Shown here piece after piece: positions 35,336 to 43,869 of a DNA stretch of 64,000 nucleotides (the first letter of the stretch is position 1; each line of letters begins with the position of its first letter). Source of the stretch: Streptomyces sp. APSN-46.1 (GTDB lineage: Bacteria; Actinomycetota; Actinomycetes; Streptomycetales; Streptomycetaceae); the NCBI RefSeq assembly GCF_022815725.1, contig NZ_JALGRF010000002.1, positions 1,054,001 to 1,118,000 of the forward strand. Reading direction: 5' to 3'. The translations under genes were made by a program, and so were the position numbers. Below the pieces are notes generated by a model. It ran no database searches. It saw nothing but the letters and a program-made list of their open reading frames with translations, and was not told where the DNA came from.

Positions 35336-36027
35336 GCGGAGTCAGTCCGTCCCCCGCCGAACAGCATCTGGGTGACCGGCTCGCCGCCCTGGTGGACGGG
35401 GAGCTGAGCCATGACGTGCGCGAGCGGGTCCTGGCGCATCTGGCCACCTGCGCCAAGTGCAAGGCCGAGGCCGATGCGCAGCGCCGCCTGAAGACCTTGT
35501 TCGTGGAGAGCGCGCCGCCGCCGCTGTCCGCCGGGCTGCTGGCCCGGTTGCAGGGCCTGCCGGGCGGAGGCCTGGACGGGTCGTCCGGGCTGCCGGGCCC
35601 GGGCGGGCCGGCAGGCGCTTCTCCCGGTTCCGCCGGTTCCGCCGGCTCTCCCGGTTCGGCCGCTTCCCCCGGGGCCGACCCTTTCGCCTCCTTCGGATAC
35701 GCGGTGCCGGCCCTGCCGCGCGAGGGTTTCCGGATCCATGAGGTGGGCCGACCCCGGCGTCGCTTCGCGTTCGTCGCGGCCGGGGCCGTGTCGCTGGCCG
35801 CGCTCGCGCTCGGTGGAACGCTGCCGATGGAGACCGTGGAGCCGAACGCGCGCGGTGATGTCCCGTCTTCGCAGCCCGGTCCCGCCGTGTCGGTGACCGA
35901 GGCCGTCATCCTGGACCGGCTGCCCAGCCCGGGCACCATGCCGCCCGCCCTGCGTTCCGGGGGCCCGCAGCCTCCGGTGCGGCCCTCGGAGACCCCGACG
36001 GCCCGGCCGGTCTCGTTGTCCCGCTGA
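35332..36027 (+). CDS. Zinc-binding anti-sigma factor (RseA-like)
   Basis: A 231-residue membrane-anchored anti-sigma factor. The zinc anti-sigma motif is H36-x3-C40-x2-C43 ([11 protein letters not shown]), which holds the cognate ECF factor. A flexible Gly/Pro/Ser-rich linker (about 70-125) is followed by a membrane span at about 146-163 ([18 protein letters not shown]) and a short outer tail rich in Pro. It starts with GTG overlapping the sigma gene by four bases, ensuring matched production. By position it is the counterpart of RseA (Rv1222), but the visible membrane span should be checked, since RseA itself is described as soluble. Confidence 0.88.
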   Translation: MSGVSPSPAEQHLGDRLAALVDGELSHDVRERVLAHLATCAKCKAEADAQRRLKTLFVESAPPPLSAGLLARLQGLPGGGLDGSSGLPGPGGPAGASPGSAGSAGSPGSAASPGADPFASFGYAVPALPREGFRIHEVGRPRRRFAFVAAGAVSLAALALGGTLPMETVEPNARGDVPSSQPGPAVSVTEAVILDRLPSPGTMPPALRSGGPQPPVRPSETPTARPVSLSR

Positions 36028-36115
36028 GCGCTGTCCGCCGAGCGTCGTCGCGACCTGGTTGAATCTGCGGCAGATGCGCCGCCCGGCGGTGCGCCAGGTA
36101 CGCGGGGGAGCGCCC

Positions 36116-37438
36116 ATGTCCGACAGTCAGCACACCGATCCGGCTCCGCTGTGGTGGAGCCGGCCCGACGGGCTGGCGGACGCGCGCCGCGACGGGGTCC
36201 CGGCCCCGCGCCCGCAGGCCGACGCCGAGCCCGGAGCGAAGGCCGGGGCGCAGGACCCGCCCCCGTCCGAGCCGCGCTACGACCCCTGGGGTGCCCGCCC
36301 CCTGCACGTGGTGGACACCGGCCGCGCGGCCCGCGGGGTCCGCATGTGGCAGGTGGTGGCCCTGAGCGTGGGCACCGCCCTGCTCGCCGGCGGAATCGGC
36401 GGCTACCTCGGCGTCCTCGCCGAACGCCGGAGCAGCACCAGCCTGGAGCTCCCGCAGGCGGCCCCGGGGAGCACGGACCGCGCCCCCGAGAGCGTGGCCG
36501 GCATCGCCGCCACCGCCCTGCCCGGGGTGGTCACCCTGCACGTCAGCGGCGGCGAGGGCAGCGGCACCGGAACCGGATTCGTCCTCGACCAGCAGGGCCA
36601 CATCCTGACCAACAACCACGTGGTCGCCGGCGCCAAGGAGATAGCGGTCACCTTCAGCACCGGCGAGAGCGTGACCGCCAAGCTCGTCGGCCGCGACAGC
36701 GGCTACGACCTGGCCGTGGTCAAGGTGACCGGCGTACGGGGGCTGCGGCCGCTGACGCTCGGCAACTCCCAGAACGTGAAGGTCGGCGACCCGGTGGTGG
36801 CCATCGGAGCGCCCTTCGACCTGTCCAACACCGTCACCGCAGGCATCATCAGCGCCACCGGACGGCCCATCACCGCGGGCGGCGACAAGGGCGACGCCAG
36901 CGACATCAGCTACGTCGACGCCCTCCAGACCGACGCCCCCATCAACCCCGGCAACTCCGGCGGCCCGCTCCTCGACGCCAAGGCGCACGTGATCGGCATC
37001 AACAGCGCGATCCGGGGCGCCGACAAGGGCGGGGACGGCGAGGACGGGGACCGGCAGAGCGGCAGCATCGGCCTCGGCTTCGCCATCCCGGTGAACCAGG
37101 GCAAGCGCGTCGCCGAGGAACTGATCCGCACCGGCCGCGCCACCCACCCCGTCATCGGGGTCACCCTCGACATGCAGTACACCGGCGACGGTGCCCGGGT
37201 CGCCGCCAAGGGCGAGGACGGAAAGCCCCCGGTCCCCGGCGACGGCCCCGGTGGCCGCGCCGGGATCAAACCGGGCGACGTGATCACCAAGGTGGACGGG
37301 GAGCGCGTCCACGGCGGCGACGAACTGATCATCAAGATCCGGGCCCACCGCCCGGGCGACGCGCTGACGCTGACGGTGCTCCGCGAGGGCCGGGAGCGGA
37401 CGCTGGACGTGGTGCTCGGCTCCGCGAATGGATCATGA
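36116..37438 (+). CDS. htrA: HtrA/DegP-type serine protease with PDZ domain
   Basis: A 440-residue membrane-anchored serine protease for envelope protein quality control. A proline-rich cytoplasmic region of 75 residues is followed by a membrane span at 77-101, then a trypsin-like domain with His168 (NNHVV), Asp198 (YDLAVV) and Ser281 (NPGNSGGPLL), and a C-terminal PDZ domain from about 345 (RAGIKPGDVITKVDGERVHG). GGGGGAG at 36104-36110 points to the ATG at 36116, and a TTG at 36059 is less likely. It follows the anti-sigma gene by 88 bases and is probably part of the sigma regulon. Confidence 0.94.
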   Translation: MSDSQHTDPAPLWWSRPDGLADARRDGVPAPRPQADAEPGAKAGAQDPPPSEPRYDPWGARPLHVVDTGRAARGVRMWQVVALSVGTALLAGGIGGYLGVLAERRSSTSLELPQAAPGSTDRAPESVAGIAATALPGVVTLHVSGGEGSGTGTGFVLDQQGHILTNNHVVAGAKEIAVTFSTGESVTAKLVGRDSGYDLAVVKVTGVRGLRPLTLGNSQNVKVGDPVVAIGAPFDLSNTVTAGIISATGRPITAGGDKGDASDISYVDALQTDAPINPGNSGGPLLDAKAHVIGINSAIRGADKGGDGEDGDRQSGSIGLGFAIPVNQGKRVAEELIRTGRATHPVIGVTLDMQYTGDGARVAAKGEDGKPPVPGDGPGGRAGIKPGDVITKVDGERVHGGDELIIKIRAHRPGDALTLTVLREGRERTLDVVLGSANGS

Positions 37439-37572
37439 GAAGGCGGGAGGGCGTCTTCCGGCCGAACTCTCGGCGGGAAACCGCTTCCGTGTCCGTACAC
37501 GTGTAGGGGCCGGGCGGGAACGGCGGGTACCGTGGTCCGGGCCCGAAGTGGAGAGATTCGAGGAGCGGCAAG

Positions 37573-38043
37573 GTGTTCAACGACATAGGCGGCCTCGAGC
37601 TGGTCACGATCGTGGTGCTGGCCATCCTCGTCTTCGGCCCGGACAAGCTCCCCAAGGTCATTCAGGACGCGACCGGGTTCATCCGGAAGATCCGCGCGTT
37701 CTCCGACAGCGCCAAGGAGGACATCCGCTCGGAACTCGGGCCGGAATTCAAGGACTTCGAGTTCGAGGACCTGAATCCCAAAACGTTCATCCGCAAGCAG
37801 CTCGGTGAGAACGAGGACCTCAAGGAGCTCCGCAGCAGCTTCGATCTGCGCAAGGAGCTGGGCGAGGTCACCGACGCGGTCAACGGCAAGGAGCCCGCGA
37901 CCGCCGCGACCGCTCCGGGCCCGGCCGCCACGCCCGTCGCCGGAACCTCCGCCGCGCCCGCCTCCACGGGCCCGGATCTGCTGAAGAAGCCCGCCGCCCC
38001 GGCCCCCGAGCAGCGCACCCCGTACGACGCCGACGCCACGTGA
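37573..38043 (+). CDS. tatB: Sec-independent protein translocase subunit TatB
   Basis: A 156-residue component of the twin-arginine export receptor. It has one N-terminal membrane helix with the conserved Glu8 (NDIGGLELVTIVVLAILVFG), the FGPDKLP hinge, and an amphipathic charged helix (GFIRKIRAFSDSAKEDI) followed by a Pro/Ala-rich tail. It starts with GTG after AGGAGCGGCAAG. The association with sigE, rseA and htrA is conserved in actinobacteria and suggests envelope-stress control of Tat export. It is followed by an unknown protein gene about 150 bases on. Confidence 0.94.
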   Translation: MFNDIGGLELVTIVVLAILVFGPDKLPKVIQDATGFIRKIRAFSDSAKEDIRSELGPEFKDFEFEDLNPKTFIRKQLGENEDLKELRSSFDLRKELGEVTDAVNGKEPATAATAPGPAATPVAGTSAAPASTGPDLLKKPAAPAPEQRTPYDADAT

Positions 38044-38192
38044 GTTGACAGCTTGCCCGGCGAACCGGGGTGGGATGGCTATCCTCCATCTGTCCGGACG
38101 CAGGACGGCGGCGCCGCGCAAGGGCCGGGGGTCCCCCCGGCGAAGCGAGGGGGACGGCCGTTCCGGATCCCATGGAACGAGAGGCCGCTCAG

Positions 38193-38909
38193 ATGGAGAC
38201 GACGAGCAGTAGCCGGGTAGGCGCCCAGCCCGCCGAAGCACCTGCCCCCGCCGCCGCACCCCCGCACGCCGCCGCCCAGGCGCCGCCCCAGGAGGCCGCC
38301 GTGCCCGTCCCGGCGGCCCGCCGGACAGCAGAGGGGTTCCTGGCGGCGGACTTCCCCTGGTACGGGCTGGACGGGGCCTTCACCGGCCCCCGCTGGCTCA
38401 TGCAGGTGGGCACCGCCGCCGACGGCACCGTCGAGCACGGCTCCACCGGCCACGGGGACGAACCCTCCGCGCGCGGCGAGCTCGCCACGGGCGAGAAGGA
38501 GCGCTTCGCGGTGGTCGTCACCGTCGCGAGCAACCCGCTGCGCCGCAGCAGCGACGGCACGGGCGTCCTGGAGGCCACCTCGGTCGCCTCGGCGGCCTGG
38601 CTGGCCGGCTCCGGCCTGCTGGCCTACAGCTGGCCCGGCCAGATGGACCACACCCTGCGCAACGACTGGCTCGACCAGCAGACCGAGGCCGCGTGGGAGC
38701 TCGCGGACGATCTCGGCGGCGACGACTGGTCGACGCTGTCGCTGCCGGTGGACGGGGCGCCGACGCCGTTCCACTACCGCGAGTCGGAGTTCGGGTGGGT
38801 GCTCGCCGGGTCCACCGGCAGCGGGGTGCACCTCGGTGCGTACGGGCGGGGCATGAGCGCGTACGGGCTCGGGTTCTCGGTCATCGGGGACCTGGCGGCG
38901 TACGAGTAA
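38193..38909 (+). CDS. Conserved protein of unknown function
   Basis: A 238-residue protein, probably cytoplasmic. The first 45 residues are Ala/Pro-rich and disordered. The remainder is a compact domain rich in Trp, Gly and Asp (ADFPWYGLDGAFTGPRWLMQ, YSWPGQMDHTLRNDW, GDDWSTLSLPVDG, ending GLGFSVIGDLAAYE). No enzyme motif is recognised. The ATG at 38193 has GAGAGG eight bases upstream. Another ATG at 38172 lacks a ribosome site. It lies between tatB and the converging mrp gene and is followed by a perfect hairpin. Confidence 0.72.
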   Translation: METTSSSRVGAQPAEAPAPAAAPPHAAAQAPPQEAAVPVPAARRTAEGFLAADFPWYGLDGAFTGPRWLMQVGTAADGTVEHGSTGHGDEPSARGELATGEKERFAVVVTVASNPLRRSSDGTGVLEATSVASAAWLAGSGLLAYSWPGQMDHTLRNDWLDQQTEAAWELADDLGGDDWSTLSLPVDGAPTPFHYRESEFGWVLAGSTGSGVHLGAYGRGMSAYGLGFSVIGDLAAYE

Positions 38910-38921
38910 CCCGGGTACGGG

Positions 38922-38951
38922 AAAGGGCACCGCCGGTCGGCGGTGCCCTTT
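38922..38951. terminator. Terminator between converging genes
   Basis: A perfect 13-bp stem (38922-38934 with 38939-38951) has a 4-base loop and its own A/T ends (AAAGGG and CCCTTT). It serves both directions, before the mrp gene end at 39039. Confidence 0.8.
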
Positions 38952-39038
38952 ACGCTGCGCGGCCCGTGCGGGCGGCCTGTGGTGCCGGTGTGCCCACCCG
39001 TGCCGCCCTGCGGCACGATTGCCCACACCTCAGCTGTC

Positions 39039-40199
39039 TCAGAACTTGTTGCGCGGGGTGATGCCCAGGGACATGCCCGACAGGCCGCGGGCGCGGCCGC
39101 CCAGTTTGCCGGCGATCGCGCGCAGCGCGGCGCCGGCCGGGGAGTCCGGGTCGGACAGGACGACGGGCTTGCCCTCGTCGCCGCCCTCGCGCAGCCGCAC
39201 GTCGATCGGGATCGAGCCCAGTACCGGCACCGTCGCGCCGGTCGTCCTCGTCAGCCCGTCGGCGACCTGCTGGCCGCCGCCCGAGCCGAAGACGTCCACC
39301 ATCTCGTCGCAGTGCGGGCACGGCAGGCCGGACATGTTCTCGACCACGCCGACGATCTTCTGGTGGGTCTGCACGGCGATCGAGCCGGCCCGCTCCGCGA
39401 CCTCGGCCGCGGCCTGCTGCGGGGTGGTCACGACCAGGATCTCCGCGTTCGGCACCAGCTGGGCCACGGAGATCGCGATGTCGCCCGTACCCGGGGGCAG
39501 GTCCAGCAGCAGCACGTCCAGGTCGCCCCAGAACACATCGGCCAGGAACTGCTGGAGTGCTCGGTGCAGCATCGGTCCGCGCCACACCACCGGCGCGTTG
39601 CCCGGGGTGAACATGCCGATGGAGATGACCTTCACGCCGTGCGCCGACGGCGGCATGATCATGTTCTCGACCTGGGTGGGACGGCCGTCCACGCCGAGCA
39701 TGCGCGGCACGCTGTGGCCGTAGATGTCCGCGTCGACCACGCCGACCTTCAGCCCGTCCGCCGCCATCGCCGCGGCCAGGTTGACGGTGACCGAGGACTT
39801 GCCGACGCCGCCCTTGCCGGACGCGACCGCGTACACACGGGTCAGCGAGCCCGGCTTGGCGAAGGGCACCTCGCGCTCGGCGGTGCCGCCGCGCAGCGAG
39901 GCCGCCAGCTCCTTGCGCTGCTCGTCGCTCATCACCTCAAGGGTGACCACGACGGAGGTGACACCGGCCACCTTCTCGACGGCCTCGCTGACGTTCTTGG
40001 TGATGGTCTCGCGCATGGGACAGCCCGACACCGTGAGGAAGACCGTGACGGCGACCGCGCCGCCCTCGCCGATCTCCACCGATTTGACCATGCCGAGTTC
40101 GGTGATCGGCCGGTGGATCTCGGGGTCGTTCACCGTCGCCAGCGCGTCCAGGATCGCGTCCTGCTCAGGCACGGCGGCGGAGCTTGTGTCGGTAGCCAT
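39039..40199 (-). CDS. mrp: Mrp/NBP35-family Fe-S cluster carrier ATPase
   Basis: A 386-residue P-loop ATPase that delivers iron-sulfur clusters. The N-terminal MIP18-like domain (DUF59; ATVNDPEIHRPITELGMV, with C-P-M motif GCPMR) is followed by the deviant Walker A VASGKGGVGKSSV near residue 123. Then come DADIYGHSVPRMLG and, near 290, the cluster-binding CxxC in NMSGLPCPHCDEM. The length and order match ApbC/Mrp. It starts with ATG and lies in the same order (tatB, then mrp on the other strand) as in Mycobacterium. The DUF1003 gene is upstream on the same strand. Confidence 0.94.
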   Translation of the reverse strand: MATDTSSAAVPEQDAILDALATVNDPEIHRPITELGMVKSVEIGEGGAVAVTVFLTVSGCPMRETITKNVSEAVEKVAGVTSVVVTLEVMSDEQRKELAASLRGGTAEREVPFAKPGSLTRVYAVASGKGGVGKSSVTVNLAAAMAADGLKVGVVDADIYGHSVPRMLGVDGRPTQVENMIMPPSAHGVKVISIGMFTPGNAPVVWRGPMLHRALQQFLADVFWGDLDVLLLDLPPGTGDIAISVAQLVPNAEILVVTTPQQAAAEVAERAGSIAVQTHQKIVGVVENMSGLPCPHCDEMVDVFGSGGGQQVADGLTRTTGATVPVLGSIPIDVRLREGGDEGKPVVLSDPDSPAGAALRAIAGKLGGRARGLSGMSLGITPRNKF

Positions 40200-40241
40200 G
40201 TCCCGATGGTACGGCTCGGTGGCAGGGCTCAGGAAAGCCTG

Positions 40242-40916
40242 TCAGCGGTCGCCTTCGTCACGTTCCCGCGGGAATAGGCGCCGCTCGTCCATCTCCTTGA
40301 TCAGGTCCTCGAACTCGGACCTGATCCAGTCGCGGGTCGCGACCTCGCCCAGGCCCATGCGCAGGGACGCGATCTCCCGGGTCAGGTACTCGGTGTCGGC
40401 GATGGAGCGCTCGTTCTGCTTGCGGTCCTGCTCCAGGTTGACCCGGTCCCGGTCGGCCTGCCGGTTCTGCGCGAGCAGGATCAGCGGGGCGGCGTACGAG
40501 GCCTGCAGCGACAGCATCAGCGTGAGGAAGATGAACGGGTACTCGTCCCAGCGCAGGTGTCCCGGCGCGAAGATGTTCCACAGCACCCACACGATGATGA
40601 CCAGGGTCATCCAGACGATGAACCGGCCCGTGCCGAGGAACCGCGCCACCCGCTCCGACAGCCGGCCGAAGGCCTCCGGGTCGTACTCGGGCAGCAGCGA
40701 CCGGCGCGGCGTGCGCGGCTGGTCGAGGCGGCCCCGCGAGCGCGTCAGCGCGCTCGCCCCGGTCGCCCGGTCGGCCTTCGCCCGCTCCGCCCGTTCCCCG
40801 GCCTCCACGGACAGCCCGTGCTCGCGTGCCAGCAGCCGCGCCTGCTCGCGCCGCTCCCGGATCTGCTCGCGCCGCCGCTCGCGCGCCTGATCGCCGCGCC
40901 CGCGCTCACTCGCCAC
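40242..40916 (-). CDS. DUF1003 membrane protein
   Basis: A 224-residue protein. The first 75 residues are highly charged and helical (RGDQARERRREQIRERREQAR). Two membrane spans follow, about 97-117 (FIVWMTLVIIVWVLWNIF) and 125-146 (YPFIFLTLMLSLQASYAAP), then a conserved C-terminal coiled helix (LAQNRQADRDRVNLEQDRKQNE). This is the DUF1003 pattern. The GTG start overlaps the upstream MgtE-like gene by 11 bases, so both are co-translated. That pairing is also found in Mycobacterium (Rv1231c-Rv1232c) and suggests a link to magnesium handling. The function is not known. Confidence 0.9.
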   Translation of the reverse strand: MASERGRGDQARERRREQIRERREQARLLAREHGLSVEAGERAERAKADRATGASALTRSRGRLDQPRTPRRSLLPEYDPEAFGRLSERVARFLGTGRFIVWMTLVIIVWVLWNIFAPGHLRWDEYPFIFLTLMLSLQASYAAPLILLAQNRQADRDRVNLEQDRKQNERSIADTEYLTREIASLRMGLGEVATRDWIRSEFEDLIKEMDERRLFPRERDEGDR

Positions 40917-42177
40917 GCAGGGCCTCCTCGGAAGGGAAATCCGTCTCGCGCCAGTCGTCCGGCAGCAGGTGGTCCAGTACGTCGTCCACGGTGACCGCGC
41001 CCAGCAGCGAGCCGCTCTCGTCGACCACCGGCACCGCCACCATGTTGTACGCGGCGAGGTAGCTGGTCACCACCGGAAGCGAGGCGTCCGGCCGCAGCGG
41101 CGGCAGGTCCGTGTCCACGATCGAGCTGACGAGCGTGAACGGCGGGTCGCGCAGCAGCCGCTGGAAGTGCACGGTGCCCAGGTACTTGCCCGTCGGCGTC
41201 TCGTCCGGCGGCCGGCACACGTACACCTGCGCCGCGAGGGCCGGCGACAGGTCCGACTGCCGTACGCGCGCCAGCGCGTCCGCGACCGTCGCGTCCGGCC
41301 GCAGCACGATCGGCTCGGTGGTCATCAGACCGCCCGCGGTGTTCTCCTCGTACGACAGCAGGCGGCGCACATCGGCCGCGTCGTCCGGCCGCATCAGCGT
41401 CAGCAGCCGCTCCTTGTCGTCCTCCGGGAGCTCGGAGAGCAGGTCGGCCGCGTCGTCCGGGTCCATCGCCTCCAGCACGTCGGCGGCGCGCTCCTCCTTC
41501 AGCTTGCCGAGGATCTCCACCTGCTCGTCCTCGGGCAACTCCTCCAGGACGTCCGCGAGCCGGTCGTCGTCGAGGGCGTTGGCCACCTCGGCGCGCCGCT
41601 TCGGCGTCAGGTGGTGCAGGACGTTCGCCACGTCGGCCGGGCGCATCTGCTCGAAGGTGGCGACCAGGTTCTCGGCGCCCTGGCCCTCCTCCTCCAGCGA
41701 GAAGCCCGTCACCGCCGACCACTCCACGGTCAGGGTCTCGCCGCGGCGGCGCAGGGCGCCGCCCTTGCCCTTCCGTACGAAGATCCGGTCGATCTCCCAG
41801 TCGCGGCGGGCCGGCAGCTGCTGGATGGCCACGTCGAGGACGGTGACCTCCTCGCCGGTGGCCACCAGCGTCACCCGGCGGTCCAGCAGTTCGCCGAGGA
41901 CGAGCCGTTCGGTGGGGCGCTGCTCGAAGCGCCGCATGTTCACCACGCCGGTGGTGATGACCTGGCCGGACTCCACGCCCGTCACCCGGGTCATGGGGAC
42001 GAAGATCCGGCGCCGGCTGACGACCTCGACCACCAGGCCCAGCAGCCGGGGCGGGCGGCCGCCGACGCGCAGCATCGCGACGAGGTCGCGGACACGGCCG
42101 ACCTGGTCGCCGTTGGGGTCGAACACGGGCACACCCGACAGATGCGAGACGAAGATCCGCGGGGCGCCTGCAACCAT
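40906..42177 (-). CDS. MgtE-N/CBS-domain protein without a transport domain
   Basis: A 423-residue cytoplasmic protein. It has a PRC-barrel-like N-terminal part (SGVPVFDPNGDQVGRVRDLV), an MgtE_N helical superhelix (about 180-280, with repeated VANVLHHLTPKRRAEVANAL-type segments), and two CBS domains (about 290-420) ending at DDWRETDFPSEEALRGE. These are the magnesium-sensing parts of MgtE, but no membrane-spanning pore domain follows. It is therefore a regulator or partner rather than a channel. AGGAGG eight bases before the ATG at 42177 fixes the start. It overlaps the DUF1003 gene, and CorA lies 1.7 kb away. Confidence 0.9.
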   Translation of the reverse strand: MVAGAPRIFVSHLSGVPVFDPNGDQVGRVRDLVAMLRVGGRPPRLLGLVVEVVSRRRIFVPMTRVTGVESGQVITTGVVNMRRFEQRPTERLVLGELLDRRVTLVATGEEVTVLDVAIQQLPARRDWEIDRIFVRKGKGGALRRRGETLTVEWSAVTGFSLEEEGQGAENLVATFEQMRPADVANVLHHLTPKRRAEVANALDDDRLADVLEELPEDEQVEILGKLKEERAADVLEAMDPDDAADLLSELPEDDKERLLTLMRPDDAADVRRLLSYEENTAGGLMTTEPIVLRPDATVADALARVRQSDLSPALAAQVYVCRPPDETPTGKYLGTVHFQRLLRDPPFTLVSSIVDTDLPPLRPDASLPVVTSYLAAYNMVAVPVVDESGSLLGAVTVDDVLDHLLPDDWRETDFPSEEALRGE

Positions 42178-42379
42178 CCGAGCGCCTCCTACAGCGTCAA
42201 TCAACAGTCCTGCCGTGCCTCAGGCTAGCCCGTGCCCCGCGCAACCGTCCTGGTGGGGGAGCCGCTCAGGTGGCCCCCGGCGGTTCCCCGGCCGTTCCCC
42301 GGCCGCGCCCGGGGTGTCGCGCCGAGCCCGCCGTGGGCGGGCTCGGGAGGCGGCGCACGGGCGGGTACGCTGCCTGCTG

Positions 42380-42439
42380 CTCCCCCAGCTGCCGCTGGGT
42401 GGGGGCGCCCCGGCCAGAGGCTGGGGGAGTGCCCCCAGC
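42380..42439 (+). promoter_or_regulatory. Mutually exclusive hairpins in a leader region
   Basis: CTCCCCCAGC at 42380-42389 can pair perfectly with 42420-42429. That second segment can instead form a hairpin with 42432-42439 (8-bp stem, 4-base loop). The structure ends 27 bases before the lipoprotein start. It may be an attenuator-like leader, or a copy of a common Streptomyces intergenic palindrome. Confidence 0.4.
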
Positions 42440-42466
42440 AGAACGACCGACGAGAGGCACCAGCAC

Positions 42467-43297
42467 GTGACCGCCTACTTCCCTGCCGCTCGGCTGCGCC
42501 GGGCCGCGTTCGTCGGCGCCCTGTGCGCGGGCCTCGCTGTCACCGGTACGGGCTGCGGCAGCGGCGCGGAGGACCCCGACAAGGGAACCAACGGGGTGGG
42601 CAAGCTCTCCGCCGACACGATCGAGGGCAAGGCGAAGGAGGCGGCCACCGCCGCCGATTCGGTGCACCTGTCCGGCACGCTCGTCAGCGGCGGCAGGACC
42701 TTCACCCTCGACATGCGGCTCAAGTCCGACGGCGGCTCCGGCGAGGTGAAGACGAAGGAGAACACCTTCCAGCTGCTGCGGGTGGGGGAGCAGCTCTACC
42801 TGAAGGCCGACGCCGCCTTCTGGGGGCAGTCCGACTCGGCCGGGAAGCTCGGCGACAAGTACGTGAAGGTTCCCGAGGGCGACCCCTCGTACAAGCAGTT
42901 CCGCGGGTTCACCGACATGGACGTGCTGCTGGACGTGCTGCTCGGACTGGACGGCAAGCTCGCCAAGAGCAAGGCGTACACCACGGTCGGCCACACCCGC
43001 GCGGTCCAGCTCACCGGGGACCAGGGCAAGGGCGGAAAGCTGTCCGTCTCGCTGGAGGGGACCCCGTACCCGCTGCTGATGGAGCGGGCCGGCGGAGCCG
43101 GGCGGGTGGAACTCGCGGAGTGGGGCGAGGCCTTCCCGCTGGACCCGCCGGCGAAGGACCAGACCGTCGACTACGGGTCCCAGCTGCCGACGACCAAGGG
43201 GCAGGGCGGTGGCGGTGCGGCCTCGCCCGCCCCCAAGAGCTCCGGCTCCGGATCGGGCTCCGGCTCCGGCCAGGGCGCGGATCCGGGCAAGCCCTGA
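42467..43297 (+). CDS. LppX/LprAFG-like lipoprotein
   Basis: A 276-residue secreted lipoprotein. The signal peptide ends in VTGTGC with the Cys near residue 24. The body has the half-barrel pattern of the LppX_LprAFG family (ADSVHLSGTLVSGGRTFTLDMRLKSDG and VGEQLYLKADAAFW), and a Gly/Ser-rich tail follows. Mycobacterial relatives bind lipids or lipoglycans in the envelope. The GTG at 42467 has GAGAGG nine bases upstream. Frame further upstream overlaps the opposite-strand MgtE-like gene and is not used. The ligand here is unknown. Confidence 0.85.
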   Translation: MTAYFPAARLRRAAFVGALCAGLAVTGTGCGSGAEDPDKGTNGVGKLSADTIEGKAKEAATAADSVHLSGTLVSGGRTFTLDMRLKSDGGSGEVKTKENTFQLLRVGEQLYLKADAAFWGQSDSAGKLGDKYVKVPEGDPSYKQFRGFTDMDVLLDVLLGLDGKLAKSKAYTTVGHTRAVQLTGDQGKGGKLSVSLEGTPYPLLMERAGGAGRVELAEWGEAFPLDPPAKDQTVDYGSQLPTTKGQGGGGAASPAPKSSGSGSGSGSGQGADPGKP

Positions 43298-43318
43298 CGG
43301 ACCCGGGGCGCGCGGGGA

Positions 43319-43840
43319 TCAGCGGGCCGTCTTCTTCTTCTTCTTCCGCTTGAGCAGCAGCTTCGGCAGGCCCGCCGGGATCGGCCTGCGGGTGATAGCG
43401 GGGGACCCCAGTGGGGCGGCGGCCAGCGACCCGCCCGGCAGGTCCGTACTCACCGAGACCGGCTCCAGGCGCAGCAGCCGGCACTCGCGCGCCCAGCGGT
43501 CGGTCATCTCCTCCGAGTCGGGCGCGTTCAGCCGCTTGCCCTTGAGCTCGGCGACCGCGGCCTCCCAGGCCTCACCGCGGGGCGCGAGCTCGCGTACCGT
43601 CGCCGTCCAGGCGACCAGCCGGCCGCCCTTGTCCTTGCTGCGCACGGTCACCTCGGCGGTCGCGCCGTCCGCGAGACCCGGGAACGGCTGCTCCCCGGGC
43701 CCGTCGCCCAGCACGTGCGCGGCGCCGTCCACCCAGGCGTGCCACAGGGCCCGGTCGGCCCCGGTGCCGCGGACCCAGATGAGGCCGGACTTCTTGGTGG
43801 CCTCCTCGACGAGGGCCAGGTCGAGCGCGCTGAGAGTCAT
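43319..43840 (-). CDS. Conserved protein of unknown function with basic C-terminal tail
   Basis: A 173-residue soluble protein. A compact N-terminal domain (MTLSALDLALVEEATKKSGL, IWVRGTG, ALWHAWVDGAAHVLGDG, RLVAWTATVRELAPRGEAWE) ends near 125. It is followed by a Pro/Leu region and the very basic end KLLLKRKKKKKTAR, which may bind nucleic acid or membranes. No family is recognised. The ATG at 43840 opens the reading frame. It lies just downstream of corA on the same strand and converges with the lipoprotein gene, with 21 bases between. Confidence 0.75.
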   Translation of the reverse strand: MTLSALDLALVEEATKKSGLIWVRGTGADRALWHAWVDGAAHVLGDGPGEQPFPGLADGATAEVTVRSKDKGGRLVAWTATVRELAPRGEAWEAAVAELKGKRLNAPDSEEMTDRWARECRLLRLEPVSVSTDLPGGSLAAAPLGSPAITRRPIPAGLPKLLLKRKKKKKTAR

Positions 43841-43869
43841 GCGGACAGGGTAGGCGGTTCCCCGCGGCG

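Noticed and set aside
41111..42466. Plus-strand extension of the LprG-like lipoprotein gene
   Set aside because: It is antisense to the MgtE-N/CBS gene, whose frame has clear domain similarity; the lipoprotein signal peptide starts at 42467.
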